A stretch of 64,000 nt of DNA from an uncultured Lachnospiraceae bacterium (lineage in GTDB: Bacteria > Bacillota > Clostridia > Lachnospirales > Lachnospiraceae). The stretch spans positions 1-64,000 of the forward strand of contig CANRJM010000001.1 in assembly GCA_947630925.1 (NCBI GenBank), in the 5' to 3' direction. The notes beneath the pieces are model-generated. The model had not been told where the DNA came from. It searched no databases and was given only the letters and a program-made list of their open reading frames with translations. A program made the translations under genes and the position numbers. Positions 37,436 to 48,469 of this stretch are shown here, piece after piece (within the stretch, counting starts at the first letter, position 1; each line of letters opens with the position of its first letter).

Positions 37436-38212
37436 ATGCAGGAAGAATTTGCAATCTATGGAGGATTTGCTTCGGTATACGACAGGTTTATGGATAATAT
37501 TCCCTATGATGCATGGGTAAAGTATTTATGGGAATTGTTGGAACAGCAGGGAGTAAAAGAAGGGGTTGTTGTCGATTTGGCCTGTGGCACCGGAGAGGTT
37601 ACAAGACGGTTAGCAGAACATGGTTATCAGATGATTGGCGTCGATCTTTCGGAGGAAATGCTGCAGTTTGCGCAAAACAAGTGCAGAGAGGATATTTTAT
37701 GGATTCATCAGGATATGCGAAAGTTAGAGCTGCATGCTCCGGTCTCTGCAATGGTATGTATCTGCGATGGCATGAATTATATATGCAGTACGGAAGATTT
37801 AGAGCGGGTATTTGCAAGAGTCGCTCAATTTCTGGAACCGGAGGGCGTTTTTATCTTTGATATGAAAACAGATTATTTTTATAGAGAAATCCTTGGGAAC
37901 AGGACATTTGCAGAAAACAGGGAGGATGCCAGTTATATCTGGGAAAATGAATACCACGGGGAGGAGCGGATGAATGAATATCTTCTTACCGTTTATGCAT
38001 TAGAGGATGATGAAAAGGATTTGTTTCTCAGAACGGATGAACTGCATCGGCAGAGAGCCTATGAGGTTGCAGAGGTAGAAGGATGTCTGATGCATCAGGG
38101 TTTTTGCGGGATTGAGGTTTACGAAGCGTTTACGAAAAAAAAGCCGGGAATCCGGACGGAACGTTTATATTTTGTAGTTAAAAAAGCAAAAAAGAAGAGG
38201 GAAGAACGATGA
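37436..38212 (+). CDS. Class I SAM-dependent methyltransferase
   Basis: VVDLACGTGEVTRRLAEHGYQMIGVDLSEEML. Confidence 0.9.
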   Translation: MQEEFAIYGGFASVYDRFMDNIPYDAWVKYLWELLEQQGVKEGVVVDLACGTGEVTRRLAEHGYQMIGVDLSEEMLQFAQNKCREDILWIHQDMRKLELHAPVSAMVCICDGMNYICSTEDLERVFARVAQFLEPEGVFIFDMKTDYFYREILGNRTFAENREDASYIWENEYHGEERMNEYLLTVYALEDDEKDLFLRTDELHRQRAYEVAEVEGCLMHQGFCGIEVYEAFTKKKPGIRTERLYFVVKKAKKKREER

Positions 38213-39081
38213 GCCAGGATTATATTGTACGCGCGACAGCAGCCAGCCAACAACTGCGTATTTTTGCCGCTGCATCAAGAAATTTGGTAGAGCAGGCGAG
38301 AAAAATTCATAATACCAGTCCGGTAGCTACGGCTGCATTGGGACGTTTGCTGACAGCGGGCTGTATGATGGGCAGCATGATGAAAGGAGAACGGGATGTT
38401 TTAACCCTGCAGATCCAGTGCGGCGGTCCGATTGGCGGTTTGACCGTGACTGCAGACGCAAAAGCGAATGTAAAGGGATATGTCAAACAGCCGGTGGTAA
38501 TTCTTCCGCCGAATGACAAAGGAAAACTGGATGTATCCGGTGCGTTGGGGCCGGGGTTTCTAAACGTGATACGCGATATCGGCATGAAAGAACCATATAA
38601 TGGACAAACACATTTGGTTTCCGGGGAAATTGCCGAGGATTTGACATATTATTATGCTACATCTGAACAAATACCTTCTTCGGTTGGTTTGGGTGTTTTG
38701 TTGGATAAAGAGAATCATGTTAAGCAGGCAGGCGGCTTTATCATTCAGGTTATGCCGTATGCAGAAGAGTCCGTGATTTCTTCTGTTGAAAGATCTTTGG
38801 AGCATATTCATTCGGTTACGGATTTGATGGAACAGGGTATGACTCCGGAAGATATCATACAGTTTGTTACAGGAGATTTGGAGGTCAGGATTCTGGAACG
38901 CATACCGACACAATATGCCTGCAACTGCTCCAGGGAAAGGGTTTCCAAGGCGGTTGCGAGTATTGGGGAGAAAGAACTGCGGAAAATGATAGAGGATGGG
39001 GAAACGATTGAGATAAATTGCGACTTTTGTGGTTCTCATTACTATTTTACCACGGACGAGTTGAAGGCATTGCTAAAATAG
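38209..39081 (+). CDS. hslO: Redox-regulated chaperone Hsp33
   Basis: DYIVRATAASQQLRIFAAASRNLVEQAR; C-terminal CNCSRERV...CDFCGSHYYF zinc motif. Confidence 0.96.
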   Translation: MSQDYIVRATAASQQLRIFAAASRNLVEQARKIHNTSPVATAALGRLLTAGCMMGSMMKGERDVLTLQIQCGGPIGGLTVTADAKANVKGYVKQPVVILPPNDKGKLDVSGALGPGFLNVIRDIGMKEPYNGQTHLVSGEIAEDLTYYYATSEQIPSSVGLGVLLDKENHVKQAGGFIIQVMPYAEESVISSVERSLEHIHSVTDLMEQGMTPEDIIQFVTGDLEVRILERIPTQYACNCSRERVSKAVASIGEKELRKMIEDGETIEINCDFCGSHYYFTTDELKALLK

Positions 39082-39101
39082 AGAAAGGCATGGTTGTTTC
39101 T

Positions 39102-41255
39102 ATGAAAAATTACAAAGGAAGATTTTTTTATATAGTGACGGCGTTGCTGATTGTCTGCGGCTCGTTTTTTCCGGTATCAAAAGAAAAGGCCGGGGCATCA
39201 GCCGTTGGGACAGTGAAGGTGAGCGGTATGCTAAATGTTCGTTCGGGGCCGGGGACAAAATATAGCATTATCCAATCCGGTGGAACCAATGTGACGCTGT
39301 CGAACGGCTTGAAAATAACAATAACCGGCGTCTATGGCAACTGGTATCATATTAAGCTGAAACATAACGGCAAGACGGTAAAGGGGTATGTCAAGAAGTC
39401 GTATGTGAAGACGCAGGCGGGAGGCGTACATACAAAGGTTTATGGCCGTGTCGCTGCAAATTCTGTCAAGCTTCGAACCAATGCTTCAACCAAATCTTCT
39501 GCCTGTAAAGTGGATAAAAAAGCAGTGACGGTTAAGAAAGCCAAAAAAGTTCGTATTCTTTCGGAGACATTGGTAAAGAATACAAAATGGCTTCAGGTTT
39601 CGGTTACGTACTCTTCTCAGAAATGCAAGGGGTATATTTTATCAAAACATATAGAGCTAATCTGTAAAAAAGGACTTCCTGCAGTCTGTAAATCAACGTC
39701 AAAGGTTACGTTGAAAAAAACGGCGGGAGGGAGCGCAGCGGTTACCGTCGGGGGAAAGAAAGTATCGTTGTCAAAAGGAAAGCAGATTACTGTTTTAAAG
39801 ACGAAAACGGTATCCGGCAAACGGTATCTGTATGTGAAATTGACGAGCGGCAAGACTAAGGTAAAAGGATATCTTCCTGACAAATACGTTTTTTTGCAGA
39901 TAGTAAAAGATGAAAAAAGCAGTAAGAAGCAGACGACGTCTGAAAATAAAGGGAGCACACTCAATCTTACGGATGCGCAATATGTAAATAAGCTGATTTC
40001 TGATGGTTTTCCAAGCTCCTATACATCAGGTCTTCTGGCGCTTCATAAGAAGTATCCCAATTGGAAATTTGTTCCGTATAAAACAGGGCTGGCATGGAAC
40101 ACCGTCATTCAGAATGAAAATGTTGTTGGTTTGAATCTGTTACCGGTCAGTAAGTCCCTCGATTGGAAATCCTTTGCCGAAGGCGCATATAACTGGAAGA
40201 CCGACTCCTTCATTCCATATGATGGTTCTACATGGGTAACGGCTTCGGAGAAAGCGGTAAAATACTATATGGATCCGCGCAACTTTTTGGATGAAAGAGG
40301 GATATTCCAGTATGAAAGTCTGGAATATCACGCAGACTTCCATACGCAGGCAGGCGTTGAAAAAATATTAAAAAATACGCCGATGTACAATCGGAATTAT
40401 TCCTATACGGATGAAACAGGTGCAACAAAAAGCAGAAAATATTCTGAAACCTTTATTACGGCGGCTTCTAAGTCCGGCGTCAGCCCATATCATCTTGCAT
40501 CAAGGGCAAAGCAGGAGGTTGTTATCAGCGCAACGCTGATGAGCAGTTCTGTTTCCGGCAGGGTTGCCGGCTATGAGGGCATTTATAATTTTTATAATAT
40601 CGGCGCTAACAACAGTACCGTATCGGGCGGCGCAATTGCGAATGGATTAAACTGGGCAAAGGGAGGAAGCTCTTCCAGCAAAACTTACATGCGTCCATGG
40701 ACTTCGCCGTATAAGTCTATTGTCGGCGGCGCAAGTTATATTGGCAAAGCGTATATCAATGCAGGGCAGAACACGTTGTATCTGCAGAAGTTTAATGTGA
40801 CTTCCAAAAATCGTTACTGGCATCAGTATATGGCAAATATTGAAGCTCCAAACAGTGAAGCGACAAAAACATATACGGCATATGGGACAGATAAAAATGA
40901 TATGTCATTGGTATTTTCCATACCGGTCTATAACAGTATGCCGGCGAACGCGTGCCCTGTGCCGTCAGGAGGGAAAAACCCAAATAATTATCTGAAAACG
41001 TTAAGCGTCGCCAATCACGCCTTTACATCAAAGTTTGTACTGGGAGACGATGGCAGCAAGGTGTATAAAGTTTCGATTAAGAACAGCGTTACATCCATCA
41101 AAATCAATGCGTCAGCAGTGAGTTCCAGCGCCACGGTAACGGGCGCGGGCACAAAAAAACCGGCGGTCGGAACGACAACATACACGGTTAAAGTGAAAGC
41201 GCAAAACGGAAGCGTGAGAAAATACAAAATTCAGGTAACCAGAAAGTCGTCATAA
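39102..41255 (+). CDS. Secreted SH3-domain glucosaminidase-like protein with C-terminal cadherin-like beta-sandwich
   Basis: Signal peptide; SH3b repeats (GMLNVRSGPGTKYSIIQ, NSVKLRTNASTKS); SPYHLASRAKQEVV...YNFYNIGANNS glucosaminidase-type core; C-terminal LSVANHAFTSKFVLGDDGSKVYKVSIKNSVTSIKINASA...YTVKVKAQNGSVRKYKIQVTR. Confidence 0.85.
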   Translation: MKNYKGRFFYIVTALLIVCGSFFPVSKEKAGASAVGTVKVSGMLNVRSGPGTKYSIIQSGGTNVTLSNGLKITITGVYGNWYHIKLKHNGKTVKGYVKKSYVKTQAGGVHTKVYGRVAANSVKLRTNASTKSSACKVDKKAVTVKKAKKVRILSETLVKNTKWLQVSVTYSSQKCKGYILSKHIELICKKGLPAVCKSTSKVTLKKTAGGSAAVTVGGKKVSLSKGKQITVLKTKTVSGKRYLYVKLTSGKTKVKGYLPDKYVFLQIVKDEKSSKKQTTSENKGSTLNLTDAQYVNKLISDGFPSSYTSGLLALHKKYPNWKFVPYKTGLAWNTVIQNENVVGLNLLPVSKSLDWKSFAEGAYNWKTDSFIPYDGSTWVTASEKAVKYYMDPRNFLDERGIFQYESLEYHADFHTQAGVEKILKNTPMYNRNYSYTDETGATKSRKYSETFITAASKSGVSPYHLASRAKQEVVISATLMSSSVSGRVAGYEGIYNFYNIGANNSTVSGGAIANGLNWAKGGSSSSKTYMRPWTSPYKSIVGGASYIGKAYINAGQNTLYLQKFNVTSKNRYWHQYMANIEAPNSEATKTYTAYGTDKNDMSLVFSIPVYNSMPANACPVPSGGKNPNNYLKTLSVANHAFTSKFVLGDDGSKVYKVSIKNSVTSIKINASAVSSSATVTGAGTKKPAVGTTTYTVKVKAQNGSVRKYKIQVTRKSS

Positions 41256-41318
41256 AAGTTATCTCTGTTCGGTTTTAGCGTTAAAAAAATATGTAAAACA
41301 CGCGGGAATGAGGAAAAT

Positions 41319-42419
41319 ATGTTGCAAAAAAGCAGAAAACCAATGGGAATCAGAAAAATTACAGAAGGATACATGAATAAAATCCTGTTTGGTATTCTGC
41401 TTTTTTGTATTGTATGGGGCGCCTCTTTTCTTTTTTCCGCAGAAGCAGAAGCAGCGGGAGCTTCTATATCGGTAACAACGAAAAGTAATAAGGTTACGGA
41501 GGGGGATACGGTATATGTTGTTATTACGGTAAGGTCTGCAGGCGGCATCAAGGGCTTTGAAGGATATTTTTCCTATGATAACCGTATTTTACAGTTTGTA
41601 ACGGGAGGAAGCGTTGTCCATGGCAATGATGATGAATTTCAAATATCAGATATGGAACGCGCTGACAGTGCGGCAAAAATAAAATATTCTGTGAAATTTC
41701 GTGCGCGGAAAAATGGACAGACAACCATTGCATTGAAACAGCCATATAATGTAGTGGCGGATGATGATGCTTCAACCAGGATGTCCGTTTCCTATAATGC
41801 ATTAGACATTTTTGTGGAGAAGAAGAGAGAAGAACAGAACGTCATTTCGAATATGGAGACGCCGCTTCCAAAGAGCAGTACAAAACCCGGGAAAAAAGCA
41901 TTGGACAGTAAGGGCAAGAAAGCGGATGCGGGAAAAAAAGCAGTACCGTCTCCGGATGCGTCTTCCGCACCAAAGGATGCCGCCAGGAAAGAAAAGGCGG
42001 ATATTGGCGCAAGTCCAGGGATTGAACTCATGAAGATAACGGACGCCTCGGAAATTCCAACGGGATTTTCAGAGACAGAATTTGACATTGACGGGAAAAC
42101 GGTAACGGCGTATGCTTTAAATGGAAATAAAGACAGCAGGTATCTTTTATTCTATGGGAAAGCCGAAAACCGGGAGAAAGAAGATGGAACAGAATCGGAA
42201 GAAATGTTTTATTTGTATGATAAAAGCAGCGGCGCGCTCATGCCATATGACAGTGTGCGGGACTTTTACCGCAGTATGAATGAAAAGGATCTTCAGGCAG
42301 ATTCCTCTCAGAGAATGATTCAGAGCCTGAAATATGTCGTTGCCATCATGGGAGTATTTTGCGCGTTGATGCTTTTGCTTGCAATTGCATTCCGTATTCG
42401 GTATTCTTATAGGAAATGA
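41319..42419 (+). CDS. Membrane-anchored protein with cohesin-like domain
   Basis: N-terminal hydrophobic signal; ISVTTKSNKVTEGDTVYVVITVRSAGGIKGFEGYFSYDNRILQFVTGG... cohesin-like fold pattern; C-terminal TM plus RIRYSYRK. Confidence 0.72.
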   Translation: MLQKSRKPMGIRKITEGYMNKILFGILLFCIVWGASFLFSAEAEAAGASISVTTKSNKVTEGDTVYVVITVRSAGGIKGFEGYFSYDNRILQFVTGGSVVHGNDDEFQISDMERADSAAKIKYSVKFRARKNGQTTIALKQPYNVVADDDASTRMSVSYNALDIFVEKKREEQNVISNMETPLPKSSTKPGKKALDSKGKKADAGKKAVPSPDASSAPKDAARKEKADIGASPGIELMKITDASEIPTGFSETEFDIDGKTVTAYALNGNKDSRYLLFYGKAENREKEDGTESEEMFYLYDKSSGALMPYDSVRDFYRSMNEKDLQADSSQRMIQSLKYVVAIMGVFCALMLLLAIAFRIRYSYRK

Positions 42420-42447
42420 TCAATAATGATTTGGAGGCAGGATAATC

Positions 42448-44889
42448 ATGCAGAAACGTTATACAAAAAGCGCTCAGAAGGTCTTGGATAACGCCAAAAA
42501 GAATGCTGTGGCTTTGGAACACGGCTATATCGGAACAGAACATTTATTGCTCGGATTGATAGAGACAAAAGGCGTTGCGGCGGAAGTTCTGGCGGAAAAT
42601 GGAGTTTCTTACCATAAGATATATGAATTGATACAGGGGAACTTGTCTACCGGCACTAATGTACTGACGGCAGGACGGGAAGAACTGACGCCCAGAGCGC
42701 AGAAAATTGTGCAGAACGCTATGTCTGAGGCGGAACGTCTGGGGGCGTCCAGCATAGGAAGTGAGCATATTTTAATCGCCCTTCTAAAGGAGATTGACTG
42801 CATTGCCGTGCGTCTGCTGAATACGAAGGGAATCAATGTACAGAAGCTGTATATTGATGTCCTGACGGCGACCGGTCAGGATATGACGAGCGCCAAGAAT
42901 GAATATATGATGCAGAAGGGCAGGAGGACGAAATCAGCAACACCGGTTTTAGACCAGTACAGCAGAAATTTAACTGCCTATGCCAGGGACGGCAAGTTGG
43001 ATCCTGTGATTGGAAGAGATATGGAAATCCGCCGCCTGGTGCAGATTTTGAGCAGGAGGACGAAGAACAACCCCTGTCTGGTCGGTGAACCCGGGGTTGG
43101 TAAGACGGCAGTTGTGGAAGGACTTGCGCAGAAAATCGCAATTGGCGATATCCCGGAGATTTTGCAGGATAAGAAGGTGCTTGTTCTGGACTTATCCGGT
43201 ATGGTAGCCGGCTCAAAATACCGGGGAGAATTTGAAGAACGGATTAAGAGGGCGATTAAGGAAGTCAGCCAGTCCGGGAATATTTTATTGTTTATTGACG
43301 AAATCCATACGATCATTGGCGCAGGCGGAGCAGAGGGGGCAATTGATGCTGCCAATATATTAAAGCCGGCGCTTGCGCGGGGGGAAATACAATTAATTGG
43401 CGCAACTACGAGAGAGGAATACCGCAAATATATAGAGAAGGATGCGGCGTTGGAACGCAGATTTCAGCCGGTAGATGTAGAGGAGCCGTCAGAAGAAGAG
43501 TCCATTGCTATTTTAAAGGGGCTGCGGGAACGTTATGAAGCGCATCATCATGTTACGATTACGGATGGCGCGCTGGTTGCGGCTGTTAAGATGTCGGAAC
43601 GCTATGTCAGTGACCGTTTCCTGCCGGATAAGGCGATTGATGCTATTGACGAGGCGGCGGCAAAAACCAGTTTAAGCTTATATCTTCCATCCCCGGAACT
43701 TCGGAATCTGGAAGAGCAGATGGTTGCTTTGGAGCAGCAAAAGGAAGATGCAATCTGCGATGAGGATTTTGTTCGGGCAAGCGAGATTAAAAAACAGCAG
43801 GTAGTATGCAGAGATCAGATGAAACGGCTGCAGAAAGAACTGGAGAAAGACCGTTCGGAAGAGGATATGGTGGTAACGGAAGCAGATGTGGCAAATTTAA
43901 TTGCTGATTGGACGAAGATTCCGGTGCAGAAGCTTCAGGAAGAAGAAATGGAACGCCTGCGCCATCTGGAGGAAGAACTGCATAAAAGGGTGGTCGGACA
44001 GGATGAAGCTGTTTCGGCAGTCGCTAAGGCAGTACGGCGCGGCCGTATTGGTTTAAAGGATCCAAACCGTCCGATTGGTTCATTCCTGTTTTTAGGACCG
44101 ACCGGCGTTGGCAAGACGGAGCTTTCCAAAGCGCTGGCAGAGGCGGTTTTCGGAAGGGAAGATGCGATAATTCGTGTTGACATGTCAGAATATATGGAGA
44201 AACACAGTGTTTCTAAAATGATTGGTTCCCCGCCGGGCTATGTCGGATATGACGACGGCGGACAGTTGAGTGAAAAAGTACGCAGACATCCGTATTCGGT
44301 CATTCTTTTTGATGAAATTGAAAAAGCGCATCTGGATGTATTTAATATTTTGCTGCAAATTTTAGAGGATGGCCATGTTACCGATGCGCAGGGACGGAAA
44401 GTTAGTTTTAAGAATACGATTATCATTATGACTTCCAATGCGGGCGCGCAGCAGATTATTGCTCCAAAGTATCTTGGTTTTGGAACAAAGGAAGACCAGA
44501 AAGCCGATTATGAGCGGATGAAGGGAGCGGTTCTGGAAGAAGTGAAAAAAATCTTCAAACCGGAATTTATCAATCGTATTGACGAAATGCTGGTATTCCA
44601 TGTGTTGACACAGGAAAATATACAGGATATTGTCCGCATTCTGCTCCGCGCGCTGGAAAAACGTTTGGAAGCACAACTGAGCATTCGGTTAGAAGTGACG
44701 GATGAGGCAGTCCGATATATTGCCAGAAGTGGTTTTGACAAAAATTATGGCGCGCGTCCAATCCGCAGGAGCATCCAGACCAAAATAGAGGATGAACTGG
44801 CTGACCGGGTGCTTTCCGGAGAAATCCAGCCGGGTGGAACGGTCAGAGTGGATTGTCAGGAAGAAAAGATAATATTTTACAATCTTTAA
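42448..44889 (+). CDS. clpC: ATP-dependent Clp protease ATPase subunit ClpC
   Basis: [34 protein letters not shown]; two AAA+ modules; UVR-like [13 protein letters not shown] segment. Confidence 0.96.
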   Translation: MQKRYTKSAQKVLDNAKKNAVALEHGYIGTEHLLLGLIETKGVAAEVLAENGVSYHKIYELIQGNLSTGTNVLTAGREELTPRAQKIVQNAMSEAERLGASSIGSEHILIALLKEIDCIAVRLLNTKGINVQKLYIDVLTATGQDMTSAKNEYMMQKGRRTKSATPVLDQYSRNLTAYARDGKLDPVIGRDMEIRRLVQILSRRTKNNPCLVGEPGVGKTAVVEGLAQKIAIGDIPEILQDKKVLVLDLSGMVAGSKYRGEFEERIKRAIKEVSQSGNILLFIDEIHTIIGAGGAEGAIDAANILKPALARGEIQLIGATTREEYRKYIEKDAALERRFQPVDVEEPSEEESIAILKGLRERYEAHHHVTITDGALVAAVKMSERYVSDRFLPDKAIDAIDEAAAKTSLSLYLPSPELRNLEEQMVALEQQKEDAICDEDFVRASEIKKQQVVCRDQMKRLQKELEKDRSEEDMVVTEADVANLIADWTKIPVQKLQEEEMERLRHLEEELHKRVVGQDEAVSAVAKAVRRGRIGLKDPNRPIGSFLFLGPTGVGKTELSKALAEAVFGREDAIIRVDMSEYMEKHSVSKMIGSPPGYVGYDDGGQLSEKVRRHPYSVILFDEIEKAHLDVFNILLQILEDGHVTDAQGRKVSFKNTIIIMTSNAGAQQIIAPKYLGFGTKEDQKADYERMKGAVLEEVKKIFKPEFINRIDEMLVFHVLTQENIQDIVRILLRALEKRLEAQLSIRLEVTDEAVRYIARSGFDKNYGARPIRRSIQTKIEDELADRVLSGEIQPGGTVRVDCQEEKIIFYNL

Positions 44890-45028
44890 TTATAGTAGAA
44901 AAAAGCGGGAGGGTATGATATAATAAACGTGTAAGCGGCGGAACATGCGCACAAAAAATATGAGCTTATTTATGTATGAGTTGCTGAGCGGTAACATAAG
45001 AATACTTATGGACATAGGAGGAAGAAAC

Positions 45029-45442
45029 ATGGCGGTGATCAAAGAGTTAATACGGAAAGAGAAAGACGGGACTTTAAGCTTTGGAAATTATGAATTGGAT
45101 ACGAAGCAGAAGTTGTCGGATTTTGAGTACGAAGGGGATTTATATAAAGTAAAAACGTTTCAGGGAATCACAAAATTAGAAAAAAATGGATTGTTTGTTT
45201 ATGAATCCGTGCCGGGTACAGCAGTTACAGGGTTAAAGGCAACCGACCGGGAAGTGAAGTTTCAGGTGGAGTGTATTGAGGATACTTCGATTACTTTAGA
45301 GTTAGAGCCGGAAACAGAGTACAAGGTGTATGTGGATGACACAAGTTTTGGAAAGATGAAGACGAATCTTGGCGGCAAGCTGGTTTTGAGCCTGGAGATG
45401 AATGCAGGGCAGGTAGCAAAGATTCGCACTGTGAAACTATAG
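45029..45442 (+). CDS. Conserved hypothetical protein (often annotated endosialidase-like in Lachnospiraceae)
   Basis: MAVIKELIRKEKDGTLSFGNYELDTKQKLSDFEYEGDLYKVKTFQGITKLEKNG...; start after AGGAGGAAGAAAC. Confidence 0.7.
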   Translation: MAVIKELIRKEKDGTLSFGNYELDTKQKLSDFEYEGDLYKVKTFQGITKLEKNGLFVYESVPGTAVTGLKATDREVKFQVECIEDTSITLELEPETEYKVYVDDTSFGKMKTNLGGKLVLSLEMNAGQVAKIRTVKL

Positions 45443-45445
45443 TAT

Positions 45446-46819
45446 ATGGCAAAGGGAAGAAGCAAAACCGTTTTTTTCTGTAAAGAATGCGGTTATGAAA
45501 GCGTAAAGTGGCTGGGCCAGTGTCCCGGCTGCAAAGCATGGAATACATTTGTGGAGGGGCCGGCAGTAAAAGCATCGGCCGGAAAAGAACAAATCCGTTG
45601 GAAGAAGGCGGAACCTTCCAGATTATCAGAAGTAAGTATTACAGAAGAAGAACGTACATTGACAGGGATTACCGAACTGGATCGGGTGTTGGGCGGCGGC
45701 ATTGTTACCGGCTCGCTCGTATTGGTTGGCGGCGATCCGGGCATTGGGAAGTCAACGCTTTTACTGCAGATGTGCCAAAGCATGGTTGCCGCTGGAAAGC
45801 ATATTTTATATGTTTCCGGCGAAGAATCTGTTAAGCAGATTAAGATGCGTGCAGAGCGTTTAGGGAAGTTCGAACAGGAACTTTTTCTGCTGAGTGAGAC
45901 CAATCTTGATCAGATTGTAGAGGCAGTGACAGAGCAAAGGCCGGATGTTGTGATTATCGATTCGATTCAGACAATGTACCGCGAAGAAATTGATTCTGCT
46001 CCGGGCAGTGTAGGGCAGATTCGGGAGGCAACCGCGGTGTTGATGCGTCTGGCAAAGGAACTTTCCGTTTCGGTTTTTGTGGTCGGTCATGTGACGAAAG
46101 AAGGCGTAGTGGCCGGACCGCGCGTATTAGAACATATGGTAGATACCGTATTGTATTTTGAAGGAGATGGAAGCGCTCCCTATCGCTTCTTACGGGGTGT
46201 GAAAAACAGATTTGGTTCTACCAACGAAATCGGTGTATTTGAAATGTGCGGAAATGGATTGAAAGAGGTTGTAAACCCCTCTGAGTATATGCTGCAGGGA
46301 AAGCCGGAGAAGGAAGCCGGCTCGGTGGTTGCATGTACGTTAGAGGGGACAAGGCCTATTTTGATAGAAGTACAGGCTCTAATCTGCCAGACCAGTTTTA
46401 ATATGCCCCGGAGGACGGCGGCAGGGACAGACTATAATCGCGTTAATCTGCTGATGGCGGTAATTGAAAAGCGTTTGGGGATTCGTCTGGGAGACTGCGA
46501 TGCATATATCAATGTTGCGGGCGGTATGCGGATTCATGAACCTGCGCTTGATTTGGCGGTTGTTGCGGCGATCCTTTCAAGTTACCGGAATCAGGCGCTG
46601 GAGGAAGGTTCTATCTGTTTTGGCGAAGTTGGCTTGGTAGGCGAAGTACGTGCAGTCAACATGGCAGAGCAGAGAGTGACGGAGGCGGCAAAACTGGGTT
46701 TTCGCAAATGTATTCTGCCTCAGGTAAATAAAAAGCAGCTCACTCTTTCCCAAAAAGTCCTAAATGGAATGGAGTTAATTGGTATTGATACGATTTATGA
46801 ATTATTGGGGGTGTTATGA
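45446..46819 (+). CDS. radA: DNA repair protein RadA
   Basis: CKECGYESVKWLGQCPGCKAWNTF zinc finger; GGDPGIGKSTLLLQ; KNRFGSTNEIGVFEM (KNRFG motif). Confidence 0.97.
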   Translation: MAKGRSKTVFFCKECGYESVKWLGQCPGCKAWNTFVEGPAVKASAGKEQIRWKKAEPSRLSEVSITEEERTLTGITELDRVLGGGIVTGSLVLVGGDPGIGKSTLLLQMCQSMVAAGKHILYVSGEESVKQIKMRAERLGKFEQELFLLSETNLDQIVEAVTEQRPDVVIIDSIQTMYREEIDSAPGSVGQIREATAVLMRLAKELSVSVFVVGHVTKEGVVAGPRVLEHMVDTVLYFEGDGSAPYRFLRGVKNRFGSTNEIGVFEMCGNGLKEVVNPSEYMLQGKPEKEAGSVVACTLEGTRPILIEVQALICQTSFNMPRRTAAGTDYNRVNLLMAVIEKRLGIRLGDCDAYINVAGGMRIHEPALDLAVVAAILSSYRNQALEEGSICFGEVGLVGEVRAVNMAEQRVTEAAKLGFRKCILPQVNKKQLTLSQKVLNGMELIGIDTIYELLGVL

Positions 46820-47166
46820 TGAATTTAAAAGAAACCGAAGAGAATACGGAATTAATTCTTGGGCGTATGGAAAATTCTCTGAATTCTCTGGAACAGATGA
46901 CTTTAGATTCCATTAATATCACGGATAAACTGGTTATGCGGATTGATGAAATCAGGAATTGCATGGAAGAAATGAAGGAGTGCGAACAGCAGGATAAAGA
47001 AGTTGTTTTTGACATGATTTCCGCTTTGGTGCAGGATCTGATGAATATTTCTTTTGAAGTTAATAATGTGTCCCATGAATTGGAAAAAGAAGCCGTTTAC
47101 CAACATGAGACACTGGATACGATCAAACAGATTGTAGGATTTTTATATGCAATGTCAGAAGTCTGA
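46816..47166 (+). CDS. Small coiled-coil hypothetical protein, translationally coupled to radA
   Basis: ATGA overlap with the radA stop; heptad-like helical sequence. Confidence 0.7.
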   Translation: MMNLKETEENTELILGRMENSLNSLEQMTLDSINITDKLVMRIDEIRNCMEEMKECEQQDKEVVFDMISALVQDLMNISFEVNNVSHELEKEAVYQHETLDTIKQIVGFLYAMSEV

Positions 47167-48309
47167 TTTGCGTTTCGGGGGCTTTGGCCCCAGATATTGA
47201 TAAAGGTTGGTTTTCATCATGCCATTGTAAATTTTACGATATTTATCGGCTTTTTTACCGATGTGGCGTTCTGTATCTTCATAGGCTGAAATCAGATACA
47301 TGGACCAACTGTCTAACTTTCTATAGGCTTCTCCAAGCTGACGGTAGAGTTCCGGCAGTTCTTTTGGAACTTCTAATCTTTGCCCGTAGGGCGGATTCGT
47401 AATGATAAATCCATATTTTTTCCGATGACTTAAATCTTTCACGGGACGTTGTTGGAAGTGAATCAAATGCTCCACTTCCGCCATGCGTGCATTTTCAAAA
47501 GAGGCTTTGATAGCGTCCGGGCTGATATCATATCCCTGGATATCCATTTGGCAATCCCGCCTGATTCGGCTTTCGGCTTCATCAATGGCATCATACCAGA
47601 GTTTTTTATCGATGAGATGCGTCCAATGCTCTGCGGTAAAGCTCCGGTTCATTCCCGGGGCAATCTCTGCGCCAATCATTGCGGCTTCAATTGGGAAAGT
47701 GCCGCTTCCGCAAAAAGGGTCTACCAAAATGCGGTCACGGTTCCACGGCGTCAATAAAATCAGCGCTGCTGCAAGCGTTTCACTAATGGGAGCGGGTACC
47801 GTGGCTTTCCTGTAACCGCGTTTGTGCAGCGAATCTCCGGAAGTATCCAGTCCAATGACGACCTGATCTTTCATGATATTGACTCTGACAGGAAAGTCAG
47901 CGCCATCCTCGGCGAACCAATGGATATGATATTTTTCCTTCATCCGTTCCACCATGGCTTTTTTCATAATGGACTGAATATCAGAGGGACTAAAAAGCTT
48001 GCTTTTAACAGAAGTCGCCTTTGTTACCCAGAACCTACCGTCCGCAGGGATATACTGTTCCCATGGGATTGCTTTGGTACGCTCAAAAAGCTCGTCAAAG
48101 GTTTTTGCCTGAAAGCTGCCGATTTTTAACAGGATTCTTTCCGTGGTCCGTAGAAAAATATTGGCGCGGCAAACAGCGTCGATATCGCCGGCAAAGGTTA
48201 CCTTGCCGTTATCTACTTCCGTAATTTCATAACCCAAACGCAAAATTTCTCTTTTCAGGACTGCTTCTAATCCAAAATGGCAGGGTGCGATCCATTCATA
48301 ATTTCCCAC
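47155..48309 (-). CDS. THUMP-domain class I SAM-dependent RNA methyltransferase (RlmL/YpsC family)
   Basis: WIAPCHFGLEAVLKREILRLGYEI; VDPFCGSGTFPIEAAMIG; IITNPPYGQRL. Start GTG 48309 behind AGGAGG. Confidence 0.92.
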   Translation of the reverse strand: MGNYEWIAPCHFGLEAVLKREILRLGYEITEVDNGKVTFAGDIDAVCRANIFLRTTERILLKIGSFQAKTFDELFERTKAIPWEQYIPADGRFWVTKATSVKSKLFSPSDIQSIMKKAMVERMKEKYHIHWFAEDGADFPVRVNIMKDQVVIGLDTSGDSLHKRGYRKATVPAPISETLAAALILLTPWNRDRILVDPFCGSGTFPIEAAMIGAEIAPGMNRSFTAEHWTHLIDKKLWYDAIDEAESRIRRDCQMDIQGYDISPDAIKASFENARMAEVEHLIHFQQRPVKDLSHRKKYGFIITNPPYGQRLEVPKELPELYRQLGEAYRKLDSWSMYLISAYEDTERHIGKKADKYRKIYNGMMKTNLYQYLGPKPPKRKSDF

Positions 48310-48469
48310 TGTTATCCTCCTGGTTGTCAATTTATCATGTAACACGCTAATAACATTATAAATAAAACAGGAAAAGAAGGCAAATACTATTTCCGCACTC
48401 TGCTTATGGCGCTTGACTTATGTGATAAAATATAGATATTGCAGTTAGGATTTAAAGGAAGGCTTTCGG

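Noticed and set aside
42448-44889. Possible ctsR-mcsAB-clpC heat-shock operon
   Set aside because: No ctsR, mcsA or mcsB homologs adjacent; only clpC is present.
45493-45903. 136-aa antisense ORF in radA
   Set aside because: Low-complexity S/P/T antisense frame of a conserved gene.
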